DNA from: Pseudomonas sp. SDI | GTDB taxonomy: Bacteria > Pseudomonadota > Gammaproteobacteria > Pseudomonadales > Pseudomonadaceae | NCBI RefSeq assembly: GCF_003105155.1 | Contig: NZ_QETK01000001.1 | Location: forward strand, 1 to 64,000 | Length of the DNA: 64,000 bases | Direction: 5' to 3' | Part shown: positions 9,510 through 16,115 of the stretch, one piece after another | Layout of the letters: the number at the start of each line of letters is the position of its first letter | Numbering within the stretch: position 1 is the stretch's first letter | Notes under the pieces: model-generated | Seen by the model: only the letters and a program-made list of their open reading frames with translations | Database searches by the model: none | Told to the model about the DNA's origin: nothing | Program-made: the position numbers and the translations under genes

Positions 9510-9538
9510 TTGACTTGGAACGCCTATTCAAATAAAAA
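9510..9538 (+). promoter_or_regulatory. Candidate sigma-70 promoter of the microcin-like operon
   Basis: TTGACT (9510-9515), a 17-bp spacer and TAAAAA (9533-9538) lie 44 bp before the precursor start codon. The -35 box is good and the -10 box matches four of six positions. The surrounding sequence is AT-rich, which raises the chance of a fortuitous match. Confidence 0.4.
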
Positions 9539-9581
9539 TCCCGAACCCCAATCACGGAGAAAGCAAAAAGGGACGTAAGAT

Positions 9582-9749
9582 ATGAACAGCGAAAATAGTG
9601 TGTTAGGCGAAACCCTTCTTGCACTTGACCATTCCATACAGCACCAAATTGATATGGAGTTTTTTGGCAGATCAGGAGGTGCAGGTGGTTGCGGTGGCTC
9701 TGGTGGATGCAGCGGGGGTAGCAATTCTGTGAACTACGAACCCGTATAA
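9582..9749 (+). CDS. Microcin B17-like azole peptide precursor
   Basis: A 55-codon gene with AAGGGA at ribosome-binding distance. Residues 1-30 form a leader rich in Leu, Asp, His and Gln and ending MEFFGR. Residues 31-50 form a Gly/Ser/Cys core with Cys at 37 and 43 and Ser at 31, 40, 44, 47 and 49. The tail is NYEPV. The pattern of Gly runs with isolated Cys/Ser and an adjacent Cys-Ser pair is like McbA, in which Cys and Ser become thiazoles and oxazoles. It lies directly upstream of McbB-, SagB/YcaO- and McbEF-like genes, which is the strongest support. The core is much shorter than McbA's. Cleavage site and modified residues are inferred. Confidence 0.85.
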   Translation: MNSENSVLGETLLALDHSIQHQIDMEFFGRSGGAGGCGGSGGCSGGSNSVNYEPV

Positions 9750-9761
9750 AACGTCCATCAA

Positions 9762-9793
9762 CCACGTGCCTCGCCAATTAGCTGGGCACGTGG
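9762..9793 (+). terminator. Intercistronic hairpin after the precursor gene
   Basis: A perfect nine-base-pair inverted repeat (CCACGTGCC / GGCACGTGG) with a 14-base loop lies between the precursor stop and the next start at 9809. It lacks a run of T, so it is more likely an RNA-stabilising or partially terminating element. Such elements often keep precursor mRNA in excess over modification-enzyme mRNA. Confidence 0.6.
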
Positions 9794-9808
9794 CACGAGA
9801 AATCCGCC

Positions 9809-10436
9809 ATGCCAATAAAAATTAATAACTATGAGCTATTGAACTTCGAACCGGACACTCTCCTACTCACGAAATCTGGAATAACCAAGCCAAATGAAAC
9901 ACCTATCAAATCCTTGCTATCCGAGCTTGCAACCCTTAAAAACCAATCAATCGCAGAGCAGCAGCTAGACACCATAATAGCGAACCACTTTGACACACCT
10001 AGAATCGCCTTAGATTTCTTGCTGGACACGGTAACGATTCAGCGAGCAGCAAAAGCACCCTACTATCGTAAGGAAACCTTATATTTTGATACCGAACCAA
10101 TAAGCCAAGCCAAAGGAATATTTTCAGATAGCATAAACCTGGAGACCTGCTCATTCGACGAGCACAACGTCGTCCCCAAAAAATGAAAGAAAGCTATTTA
10201 TTCTCGCAACATTCGACTTACACCCAAGCAACGCCAGAGACTTTTATTTCAAATTTTGTACAAAAAACCCCGAAAGCGCGATTATTCCAGGGTATTTCAT
10301 AGAGGGAAAGTACCATCTCAGCCAGCCCTTCATACCAGCTATCGGGAATCCATGCGCATTCTGTGCAATCGATAGAATTCGAAACGCTGAAAAGCTCAGA
10401 CCTGGAATGTGTCAATGCTTGAGGATGAACCCGTGA
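9809..10436 (+). pseudogene. McbB-like docking/E1-type protein, split by a +1 frameshift
   Basis: The first frame (9809-10186) gives 125 residues and stops right after an A6 run (CCCCAAAAAATGA). Dropping one base there joins it smoothly to the third frame (10185-10436), giving ...VVPKNERKLFILATF. The second part contains NPCAFCAIDRIR, like the first zinc-ligand CxxC of E1-like McbB proteins that recognise the leader and support cyclodehydration. The joined product is about 208 residues, shorter than E. coli McbB (about 295), and only a C-x-C follows in place of a second CxxC. Options are a disrupting mutation, a programmed or slippage frameshift, or an assembly error. Its stop overlaps the next gene's GTG. 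The McbB assignment leans on position and the CxxC segment. Confidence 0.6.
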
Positions 10437-12295
10437 GCATTCCGCACGACTACTGCATAAAATTTACAGAAGCCGACGTCATGAGTGATACATTAAACTT
10501 TCACTGCAAAGGAAACTACCTGATTCACCAGACAACCCGACACATCAGCACACTGCACCATTTAAAAGACAACGATCTGATCACGCTTACCGGCAACGAA
10601 CTACTGTTGTATCCGGATCACTGTGACACCACAGAGCCCAATGAAATTTCGCCACTTACATCGAAACAACCATTGCATCGCAAAGCATCTTGCGAAAAAT
10701 TCAGTGACTACGCCATTCCAGTCGACACGTTGCGCGCCATCCTCTCACCATTGGTGTCTCGACCGGACCATCCTTACAAACGTGGATACCCTAGTGCTGG
10801 GGCACTTTACCCCGTTGAACTATTTTGCTGCGATCTGAACGCACAATCCGCCTGGCCGAACTCTCACGTTTATCACTTACTCCCTCGTTCGAGAAAGCTA
10901 GAGAGCATCCAAAACTGCTTCGCCGCCGAACACCTACACGACACATTATTGCCTACCAAACAGGACATCGGCAGCCCTTCGATCGCGTCAATCTATTTCA
11001 TGTATTTACCCAAAGCGCTTTTCAAATATCGATATCGAGGGTATCGCCACGCTCTGTTGGAGGCTGGAGCTCTGCATACAGCTTATAGGACAGCACGCGT
11101 GAAAATACATAGCAAAGTTGCGCATTCAAATCACCCTGATTATCTATTTTTCCAACCCAACGCACTCAGAAGCCTTCCATCCTCTATCGATACTGGAAGC
11201 AAATGGCAAATTCACGGATCCGGCGTTGGCTGGGGGAGCAAGTCGATTGCCTCCGCCATGGGCGAATTCATTGAACGGCGCCACTTCTATCTGGACATTG
11301 CCAGAGAGAAGTCAGGCACTCTGCAAGACGCGTTAACCTCTGCGGAGGCCAATGAATTCGTAAGCGCCTTCCTCCAGACGAGCCGCACAGAAACCACTAA
11401 AGAAAAAATCAGAGCACACGCCTTTCAACTCACAAAAGCCTGGCGGACCAAAGACTGGTCACCCTGCTTCATCCCTAGCGTCTGCCTCTCACTCACACCA
11501 GTGACCGGCGACAGCGACAACAACTATTACCCGAACAGAGATACTTGTGGATGCAGCCTACACTGGAGCGCAAAACATTCAATCCAAGGCGCTATTCAAG
11601 AGTCCCTGGAAAGACAATTCCTAACACGCTTCTGGCTAACCAATACGTGCCAAAAAATCCTTAAGCCCATTGAGATCGATAAACTACTCAAGCATTCAGA
11701 GTGCGGCGCAACGTTCAAACACCTAAGTAGCGCCGGGACGCTACAGGCCTTCGACATCAGCGATAGTGATTTCCCAGGAACGTGCATAATAGCTATTTAT
11801 AGCAGCGACGTCACTGGACGCGCTGTAAGGTATTGTGCAGGCATGTCTTACGCTAAGAATCGACGAGCCGCCCTCGAAAAATCCATACTTGAGCTTTGGC
11901 AGACATATCGCTTCATGAATCTTTTCTATAGAAGCGATTCGAAAAATGAAACAATAAAAGACGAATACTTAAGGCACTTCCTGACCTGCAGCAGCGAGCA
12001 CACCGCAGCACAATTCAATAACATTACTGAGGCCCCGCCACCTAACAGAACCTCACACCCACTCACACTGAAAAACCTAATATCCGCACTTACCGCAAAA
12101 AACCTACACGACTACCTATACATGAACAGCACGAGCGTAAACGGAAATGATTTTTACGCCTGCAAATTTTTATCTCCAAACATATTCCTACACATGAACA
12201 ACGCAGCAAACATAAACACAGAAAATAGCTACTCCCATGGCTTCAGCGACAAAATAATAAAATCAAGGCAGTCTACAATGGTGCCTTTCCCATGA
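10433..12295 (+). CDS. Fused SagB/McbC-type dehydrogenase and YcaO cyclodehydratase
   Basis: Residues about 75-240 resemble the flavin-dependent azoline dehydrogenase family (YKRGYPSAGALYPVELF; YRGYRHALLEAGALHTAYR). Residues about 260-620 resemble YcaO/McbD, with the ATP-binding pattern GVGWGSKSIASAMGEFIERR, then GCSLHWSAKHSIQGAIQESLER, and a C terminus ending VPFP, similar to the proline-rich end of azole-forming YcaO proteins. In microcin B17 these are two proteins, McbC and McbD. The dehydrogenase part seems to lack its usual C-terminal 40-60 residues. I prefer the GTG at 10433: it has GAGGA seven bases upstream and overlaps the previous stop as GTGA. A GTG at 10409 and an ATG at 10415 are also in frame. 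The ORF is uninterrupted for 620 codons. Confidence 0.82.
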   Translation: MSIPHDYCIKFTEADVMSDTLNFHCKGNYLIHQTTRHISTLHHLKDNDLITLTGNELLLYPDHCDTTEPNEISPLTSKQPLHRKASCEKFSDYAIPVDTLRAILSPLVSRPDHPYKRGYPSAGALYPVELFCCDLNAQSAWPNSHVYHLLPRSRKLESIQNCFAAEHLHDTLLPTKQDIGSPSIASIYFMYLPKALFKYRYRGYRHALLEAGALHTAYRTARVKIHSKVAHSNHPDYLFFQPNALRSLPSSIDTGSKWQIHGSGVGWGSKSIASAMGEFIERRHFYLDIAREKSGTLQDALTSAEANEFVSAFLQTSRTETTKEKIRAHAFQLTKAWRTKDWSPCFIPSVCLSLTPVTGDSDNNYYPNRDTCGCSLHWSAKHSIQGAIQESLERQFLTRFWLTNTCQKILKPIEIDKLLKHSECGATFKHLSSAGTLQAFDISDSDFPGTCIIAIYSSDVTGRAVRYCAGMSYAKNRRAALEKSILELWQTYRFMNLFYRSDSKNETIKDEYLRHFLTCSSEHTAAQFNNITEAPPPNRTSHPLTLKNLISALTAKNLHDYLYMNSTSVNGNDFYACKFLSPNIFLHMNNAANINTENSYSHGFSDKIIKSRQSTMVPFP

Positions 12296-13038
12296 ATGCG
12301 AGATATAAAAACCTTCTACACCGCCTCCACTCCACCCTCCTTATATTACTCAAAGAACAGCTAAAAGAACCAACAGCAATACTTTGGAGCATTGTCTCAC
12401 CTTGTATATTTTTCCACTTCATGGCGATTGCGCCGGACAACCGACCACCGCATGAAGGACATTACATAATCGTCGCCTCCTGGTTTTATGCCTACATTGC
12501 GTTAAGTACTGCCTTGTTCGGCTGTAGTTTTTATTTAATTGGCCGGCGCGAAAGCGGCTTTATTCGCTCTTTTATTTATAATCGATCCTCAATCGCACTC
12601 TACCTTGCTGCACACATCACTGGTTACGCCCTTATCGCGCTTTGCTATGCTAGCCTTTTTTATCTGGTTACACGCCCTGCTTTTGGCGACTACTCAGCAA
12701 TGGAATTCATCAACCTCATCATTCGATTCTTTATTAGCTACACTTATTTTTCTTGTGCCGGCCTATTAATAGCACTCTTACCCTTGAAGTTCTCTACAGC
12801 CAGCACGCTATTCTCAATAATTTCTTTCACTATGCTATCGCTAAGTTACCTTAGCAGTACGACAGAAAGCACACTCTCGACACTCAACCTTGTCAATCCC
12901 TTGAGGCTGGCACAGACGTTTATCTGTGCCCCTTCAAATCTGCCGCTCATCGTATGCGGCGCTATTTTTTCTACACTTACATGCGGTTCGCTTCTCCATA
13001 AATACCTGCGCATTCACCCTGTCTGGAGCCGCTATTGA
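12292..13038 (+). CDS. McbE-like ABC-2 type membrane permease
   Basis: The 248-residue protein has about six hydrophobic segments (near residues 28-45, 58-82, 100-125, 138-162, 168-188, 215-237) and no ATPase motif, as in ABC-2 exporter subunits. Its length and place before an ABC ATPase match McbE, which with McbF exports microcin B17 and gives partial self-protection. The ATG overlaps the upstream stop as ATGA, so it is co-translated with the YcaO fusion gene. Confidence 0.8.
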   Translation: MNARYKNLLHRLHSTLLILLKEQLKEPTAILWSIVSPCIFFHFMAIAPDNRPPHEGHYIIVASWFYAYIALSTALFGCSFYLIGRRESGFIRSFIYNRSSIALYLAAHITGYALIALCYASLFYLVTRPAFGDYSAMEFINLIIRFFISYTYFSCAGLLIALLPLKFSTASTLFSIISFTMLSLSYLSSTTESTLSTLNLVNPLRLAQTFICAPSNLPLIVCGAIFSTLTCGSLLHKYLRIHPVWSRY

Positions 13039-13769
13039 TGAACCTGCTCAGCGTAATAAACATCAGCCACCATTTTGGAAACAAGCAACTGTTCAACGAC
13101 GCATCCCTGGACATCGAAAAGGGCAAACTTACCGGCTTGCTAGGCCCAAACGGTTCGGGCAAGACAACCTTTTTCGACATGCTGTGCGGGCTGCTACCCC
13201 CACAGCATGGAACAGTATCAAACTCCGCCACGACTCAACTCTATCTTTCGCAGACACTTTCGACACCCACCTCTCTTCGCATGGATGAGATATTTAAATT
13301 ACTATCTGCCCTTTCCTGTACTGCGCCACCTTCAAATGCGGACATCAACGCTAAACTGGCAGAATGGCCGAGCCAAATTGGTGAGCGTTACCGTGAAACA
13401 AGCAAAAGAAAGCCTGCAGTTTGCAGCTATGGTGAGATCCGGTGCTTTTTCACTCTATCTTTGCTGCTGTTACCCTGCGAGCTTATCATTCTCGATGAAC
13501 CCACTGCGGGGGTGGATCCCGAGTTTCGCTATTATATATGGCAGTGCCTGCGTCAAGCTGCAGACCAAGGGGTGACCGTGCTTGTTTCATCCCATTACAT
13601 TGAAGAGATAGCAAACCATTGCGATATATTCCATTCCATCATCGACACCACGTTTGCAACCTTCAACTGTAGCAAAGACTATCTAAAACAATTTGGCGCC
13701 AGCACGCTGGACGAAGCATTCATCAAGTCACTTTCGCATAGCCGCCTGGCGTCCAGCTCAACACCTTGA
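13038..13769 (+). CDS. McbF-like ABC transporter ATP-binding protein
   Basis: The 243-residue ATPase has Walker A GPNGSGKTTFFDML near residue 35, Walker B with LIILDEPTAGVDPE, and a switch histidine in SSHYIEEI. The signature motif is degenerate (CSYGEIRC in place of LSGGQ). The ATG at 13038 shares its A with the permease stop (TGATG); a TTG one codon earlier is less likely. It should power export of the modified peptide through the adjacent permease. It is the last island gene; its 3' end overlaps the convergent hydrolase gene by 12 bases. Confidence 0.85.
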   Translation: MNLLSVINISHHFGNKQLFNDASLDIEKGKLTGLLGPNGSGKTTFFDMLCGLLPPQHGTVSNSATTQLYLSQTLSTPTSLRMDEIFKLLSALSCTAPPSNADINAKLAEWPSQIGERYRETSKRKPAVCSYGEIRCFFTLSLLLLPCELIILDEPTAGVDPEFRYYIWQCLRQAADQGVTVLVSSHYIEEIANHCDIFHSIIDTTFATFNCSKDYLKQFGASTLDEAFIKSLSHSRLASSSTP

Positions 13770-14606
13770 ATTACCGGCCAATTGCAGAGCCGGCTGAGCG
13801 TTCCGCCCCAACAATGCCAGAACACCATCGATCACCAGCGGATCGGCCAACACCCGTTGGTGCCCACCTTCCTGGAGCATCAGCAAGCGGCTGTCGAACC
13901 AGGCATCGTGAATGATTCGGGCTTCTCCGGCAGGCACCAGCCGGTCGTCTTCGGCATGCACGATCAGGCCGGGCATCTCCAACTGATAGCCAGTGACATC
14001 CAGGCGCATGATCGGCACACCGACTTCGCGCTCGATCTGCCGAATGAACGCCGCCCGAGCCCGCGCCGGCAGGCCCAGATGGTGGGCAAAGCCACGTAGC
14101 ACGCCAATCAGCCGGGCCGGTGCGGCAATGCTCACCACGGCGTCGGCACGCAGCCCCCACTGCAACGCCAGCAGTACACTGGCACCGCCCATGGAATGCC
14201 CAATCACGGCCTTCAGCGGCGGCAACTCGGCCGCCGCCTCCAGCAGCGCCCGGGCGAACAGCACAACATTCGCCTGATTGCCGGGCGAACGACCGTGCGC
14301 CGGGCCCTCCAGGGACACGGCGGTATAGCCGGCATCGACCAGGGTTTCAATCAACTTGGCAAACTGCGTTGGACGCCCTTCCCAACCGTGCATCAACAGC
14401 ACGGTCGGGCCCTGCCCCCAGCGCAAGGCCGACAGGCCGAAGCGCAAGGTGATGCGTTCGGCACGCGCCAGCAGCGGCAACTCCCAATCACGCGGTGGCA
14501 AGGTACGCGGGGTCATGAAGGCGCGACGCATCTTGCGCGCGACACGCTCGGGAAGCAGATGGCCCAAGGTGCCATTGACGCCACGAATCCAGCTCAAGGT
14601 ATTCAT
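13758..14606 (-). CDS. Alpha/beta hydrolase
   Basis: The 282-residue hydrolase has the fold's oxyanion segment LLMHGWEGRPTQF near residue 75 and a nucleophile elbow GHSMGGAS. The acid and histidine lie around HAEDDRLVP and GGHQRVL. I start at MNTLSWIRGVNG because GGAG is seven bases upstream. It lies downstream of, and probably with, the TetR gene, so its substrate may relate to that regulator's ligand. No signal peptide is seen. Its 3' end overlaps the end of the island ATPase gene. Confidence 0.88.
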   Translation of the reverse strand: MNTLSWIRGVNGTLGHLLPERVARKMRRAFMTPRTLPPRDWELPLLARAERITLRFGLSALRWGQGPTVLLMHGWEGRPTQFAKLIETLVDAGYTAVSLEGPAHGRSPGNQANVVLFARALLEAAAELPPLKAVIGHSMGGASVLLALQWGLRADAVVSIAAPARLIGVLRGFAHHLGLPARARAAFIRQIEREVGVPIMRLDVTGYQLEMPGLIVHAEDDRLVPAGEARIIHDAWFDSRLLMLQEGGHQRVLADPLVIDGVLALLGRNAQPALQLAGNSRC

Positions 14607-14633
14607 CGCTTCGCTCCAGTGCACAAGGCTCGA

Positions 14634-15173
14634 TCAGATCACCGCCGACTTGGCGGCACGTAACACACGGTCGGAAAGTTCGTCGCTGCCAAGGGCCCGC
14701 GCCAGGGCCAGGCCACCCACCATCAGGGCAAGGTCGGCGAGCACCTTGTCGGCGTCTTCGGGGCTGTCGGCCAGCTCGGCCGTCATCAATTCGATATGCT
14801 CGGCCAGCACCTGGCGGAAGTCGTCAGGCAAGCGGCTCATCTCGCTCAGCGAGGTCGGCAGCGGGCAGGCGTGCTCGGTGGCGTCGCGGTGCTTGCGCGA
14901 CAGGTAGAAGGCCGCCACCAGCGCCCGCCGCGCTTCGCCATTGAGCGCAGGATCGACTTCCCGCAGCAGGGCACGACGCTCGCACAGCAACTGGCTGAAG
15001 GCTTCGAGCATCAGCGCGTCCTTGCTCTCGAAATGCGCGTAGAACCCACCGACGGTGAGCCCAGCAGCGCCCATTACCTGGCCAACGCTGGGCTCGGCGG
15101 GGCCGTGCAGAATCAGCGCACTACGCGCGGCATCAAGAATGCGTTCGCGGGTTCGGGCCTTCTTGTCGTTCAT
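14634..15173 (-). CDS. TetR-family transcriptional regulator
   Basis: The 179-residue protein has an N-terminal helix-turn-helix (RERILDAARSALILHG ... VGGFYAHFESKDALMLEAF) and a helical ligand domain with the pattern ATEHACPLPTSLSEMSRLP. GGAGG precedes the ATG. It is followed by the hydrolase gene with a 27-base gap and preceded by a symmetric AT-rich element that is its likely operator. Confidence 0.92.
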   Translation of the reverse strand: MNDKKARTRERILDAARSALILHGPAEPSVGQVMGAAGLTVGGFYAHFESKDALMLEAFSQLLCERRALLREVDPALNGEARRALVAAFYLSRKHRDATEHACPLPTSLSEMSRLPDDFRQVLAEHIELMTAELADSPEDADKVLADLALMVGGLALARALGSDELSDRVLRAAKSAVI

Positions 15174-15184
15174 CGCTCGCCTCC

Positions 15185-15220
15185 AAATATTATGATCGCA
15201 ATATTATCAGCGTAATATTT
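15185..15220. promoter_or_regulatory. Symmetric operator upstream of the TetR gene
   Basis: AAATATTA (15185-15192) and TAATATTT (15213-15220) form a perfect inverted repeat whose exact centre is a third box, AATATT (15200-15205). The element starts about 12 bases before the TetR ATG, overlapping where its promoter must be, so autorepression is likely. Confidence 0.6.
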
Positions 15221-15286
15221 ATTCGCAAGCACTTTCCCCTGCCACTGGTCGCGGCAAGGGAAAAACTTTTTGGCGGGAAAAAACAA

Positions 15287-15315
15287 AAGGCTCATTCAAT
15301 AATCGAATGAGCCTT
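15287..15315 (-). terminator. Terminator of the tRNA-Glu/Ala operon
   Basis: An 11-bp stem (AAGGCTCATTC / GAATGAGCCTT) is followed on the minus strand by TTTTGTTTTTT. It lies 24 bases beyond the last tRNA-Glu. Confidence 0.85.
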
Positions 15316-15338
15316 GAAATTCCGCAGAGCGGATAAAA

Positions 15339-15414
15339 TGGCGTCCCCTAGGGGACTCGAACCCCTGTTACCGCCGTGAAAGGGCGGTGTCCTAGGCCAC
15401 TAGACGAAGGGGAC
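15339..15414 (-). tRNA. tRNA-Glu (anticodon TTC)
   Basis: This 76-nt tRNA has an encoded CCA. The anticodon loop CTTTCAC gives TTC. It is identical, as far as read, to the copies at 15588 and 62160. It is the last gene of the four-tRNA transcript. Confidence 0.97.
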
Positions 15415-15458
15415 TTGTAACCTTCGTAGAGATCCGTTTTCACGAACCCTGGCAAAAT

Positions 15459-15534
15459 TGGTGGAGCTAAGCGGGATCGAACCGCTGACCTCCTGCATGC
15501 CATGCAGGCGCTCTCCCAGCTGAGCTATAGCCCC
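15459..15534 (-). tRNA. tRNA-Ala (anticodon GGC)
   Basis: This 76-nt tRNA has an encoded CCA. The anticodon stem CCTGC/GCAGG encloses loop ATGGCAT, giving GGC. It is a copy of the gene at 15741. Confidence 0.97.
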
Positions 15535-15587
15535 AGATTTTTCGTCTCGCGACGCTGCGACCTCTTTCGACATCGCATGTATAAAAC

Positions 15588-15663
15588 TGGCGTCCCCTAG
15601 GGGACTCGAACCCCTGTTACCGCCGTGAAAGGGCGGTGTCCTAGGCCACTAGACGAAGGGGAC
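15588..15663 (-). tRNA. tRNA-Glu (anticodon TTC)
   Basis: Second tRNA-Glu of the duplicated Ala-Glu unit, 76 nt with an encoded CCA and the same sequence as 15339-15414. Confidence 0.97.
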
Positions 15664-15740
15664 GCAACCCTTCTACCAATTGACCAGGCTGCTTGCCTGA
15701 TCTGCTTGCAGTCAATATTACCGACTGCAAACCTGGAAAT

Positions 15741-15816
15741 TGGTGGAGCTAAGCGGGATCGAACCGCTGACCTCCTGCATGCCATGCAGGCGCTCTCCCA
15801 GCTGAGCTATAGCCCC
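15741..15816 (-). tRNA. tRNA-Ala (anticodon GGC)
   Basis: First tRNA of the transcript, 76 nt with an encoded CCA, anticodon GGC. The promoter lies about 75 bases upstream. Confidence 0.97.
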
Positions 15817-15891
15817 ACAATGTCGCTTTGAACTGAATCGCTTGGCTGGGTGCTTCGCGCTTCGTTTCGTTCATCGCTGTGGACGGGGCGC

Positions 15892-15920
15892 ATATTAAGA
15901 TCGGATGGCGAACCTGTCAA
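15892..15920 (-). promoter_or_regulatory. Promoter of the tRNA-Ala/Glu operon
   Basis: On the minus strand TTGACA and TAATAT are separated by exactly 17 bp and followed by a GC-rich discriminator (GCGCCCCG), as expected for stringently controlled stable-RNA promoters. The rest of 15921-16115 up to gltX holds no gene that I can see. Confidence 0.85.
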
Positions 15921-16115
15921 ATATATTTTCAACAAAATTCAAAATTTTTTTCCGAGATAACAAACACTTACCTGTCTCTGACGGGAAAAAGCCCGATTTT
16001 GCTGGGCCGCGCGCCCGATAAAGCATCGCCGCCAAGGCCGACTCCGACACAGGGCAATGGTACGCCCTGCCCTGCTGGAGCCGGCATTGCCGGCGATCAG
16101 TTGCTCAAGCGAGTG

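Noticed and set aside
9385..9777. 130-codon minus-strand frame across the microcin precursor
   Set aside because: Aromatic/Cys-rich shadow with no ribosome site; it runs through the precursor gene and hairpin on the other strand.
10183..10302. Short plus-strand frame starting ATG 10183 after the McbB-like stop
   Set aside because: Its 39 codons overlap the repaired McbB-like frame that contains the CxxC motif, which is better supported.
16045..16105. GCCGGCATTGCCGGC palindrome after gltX considered as a mobile REP-like element
   Set aside because: Only a single short copy was noticed; it may act as a weak terminator but I could not support a repeat family.
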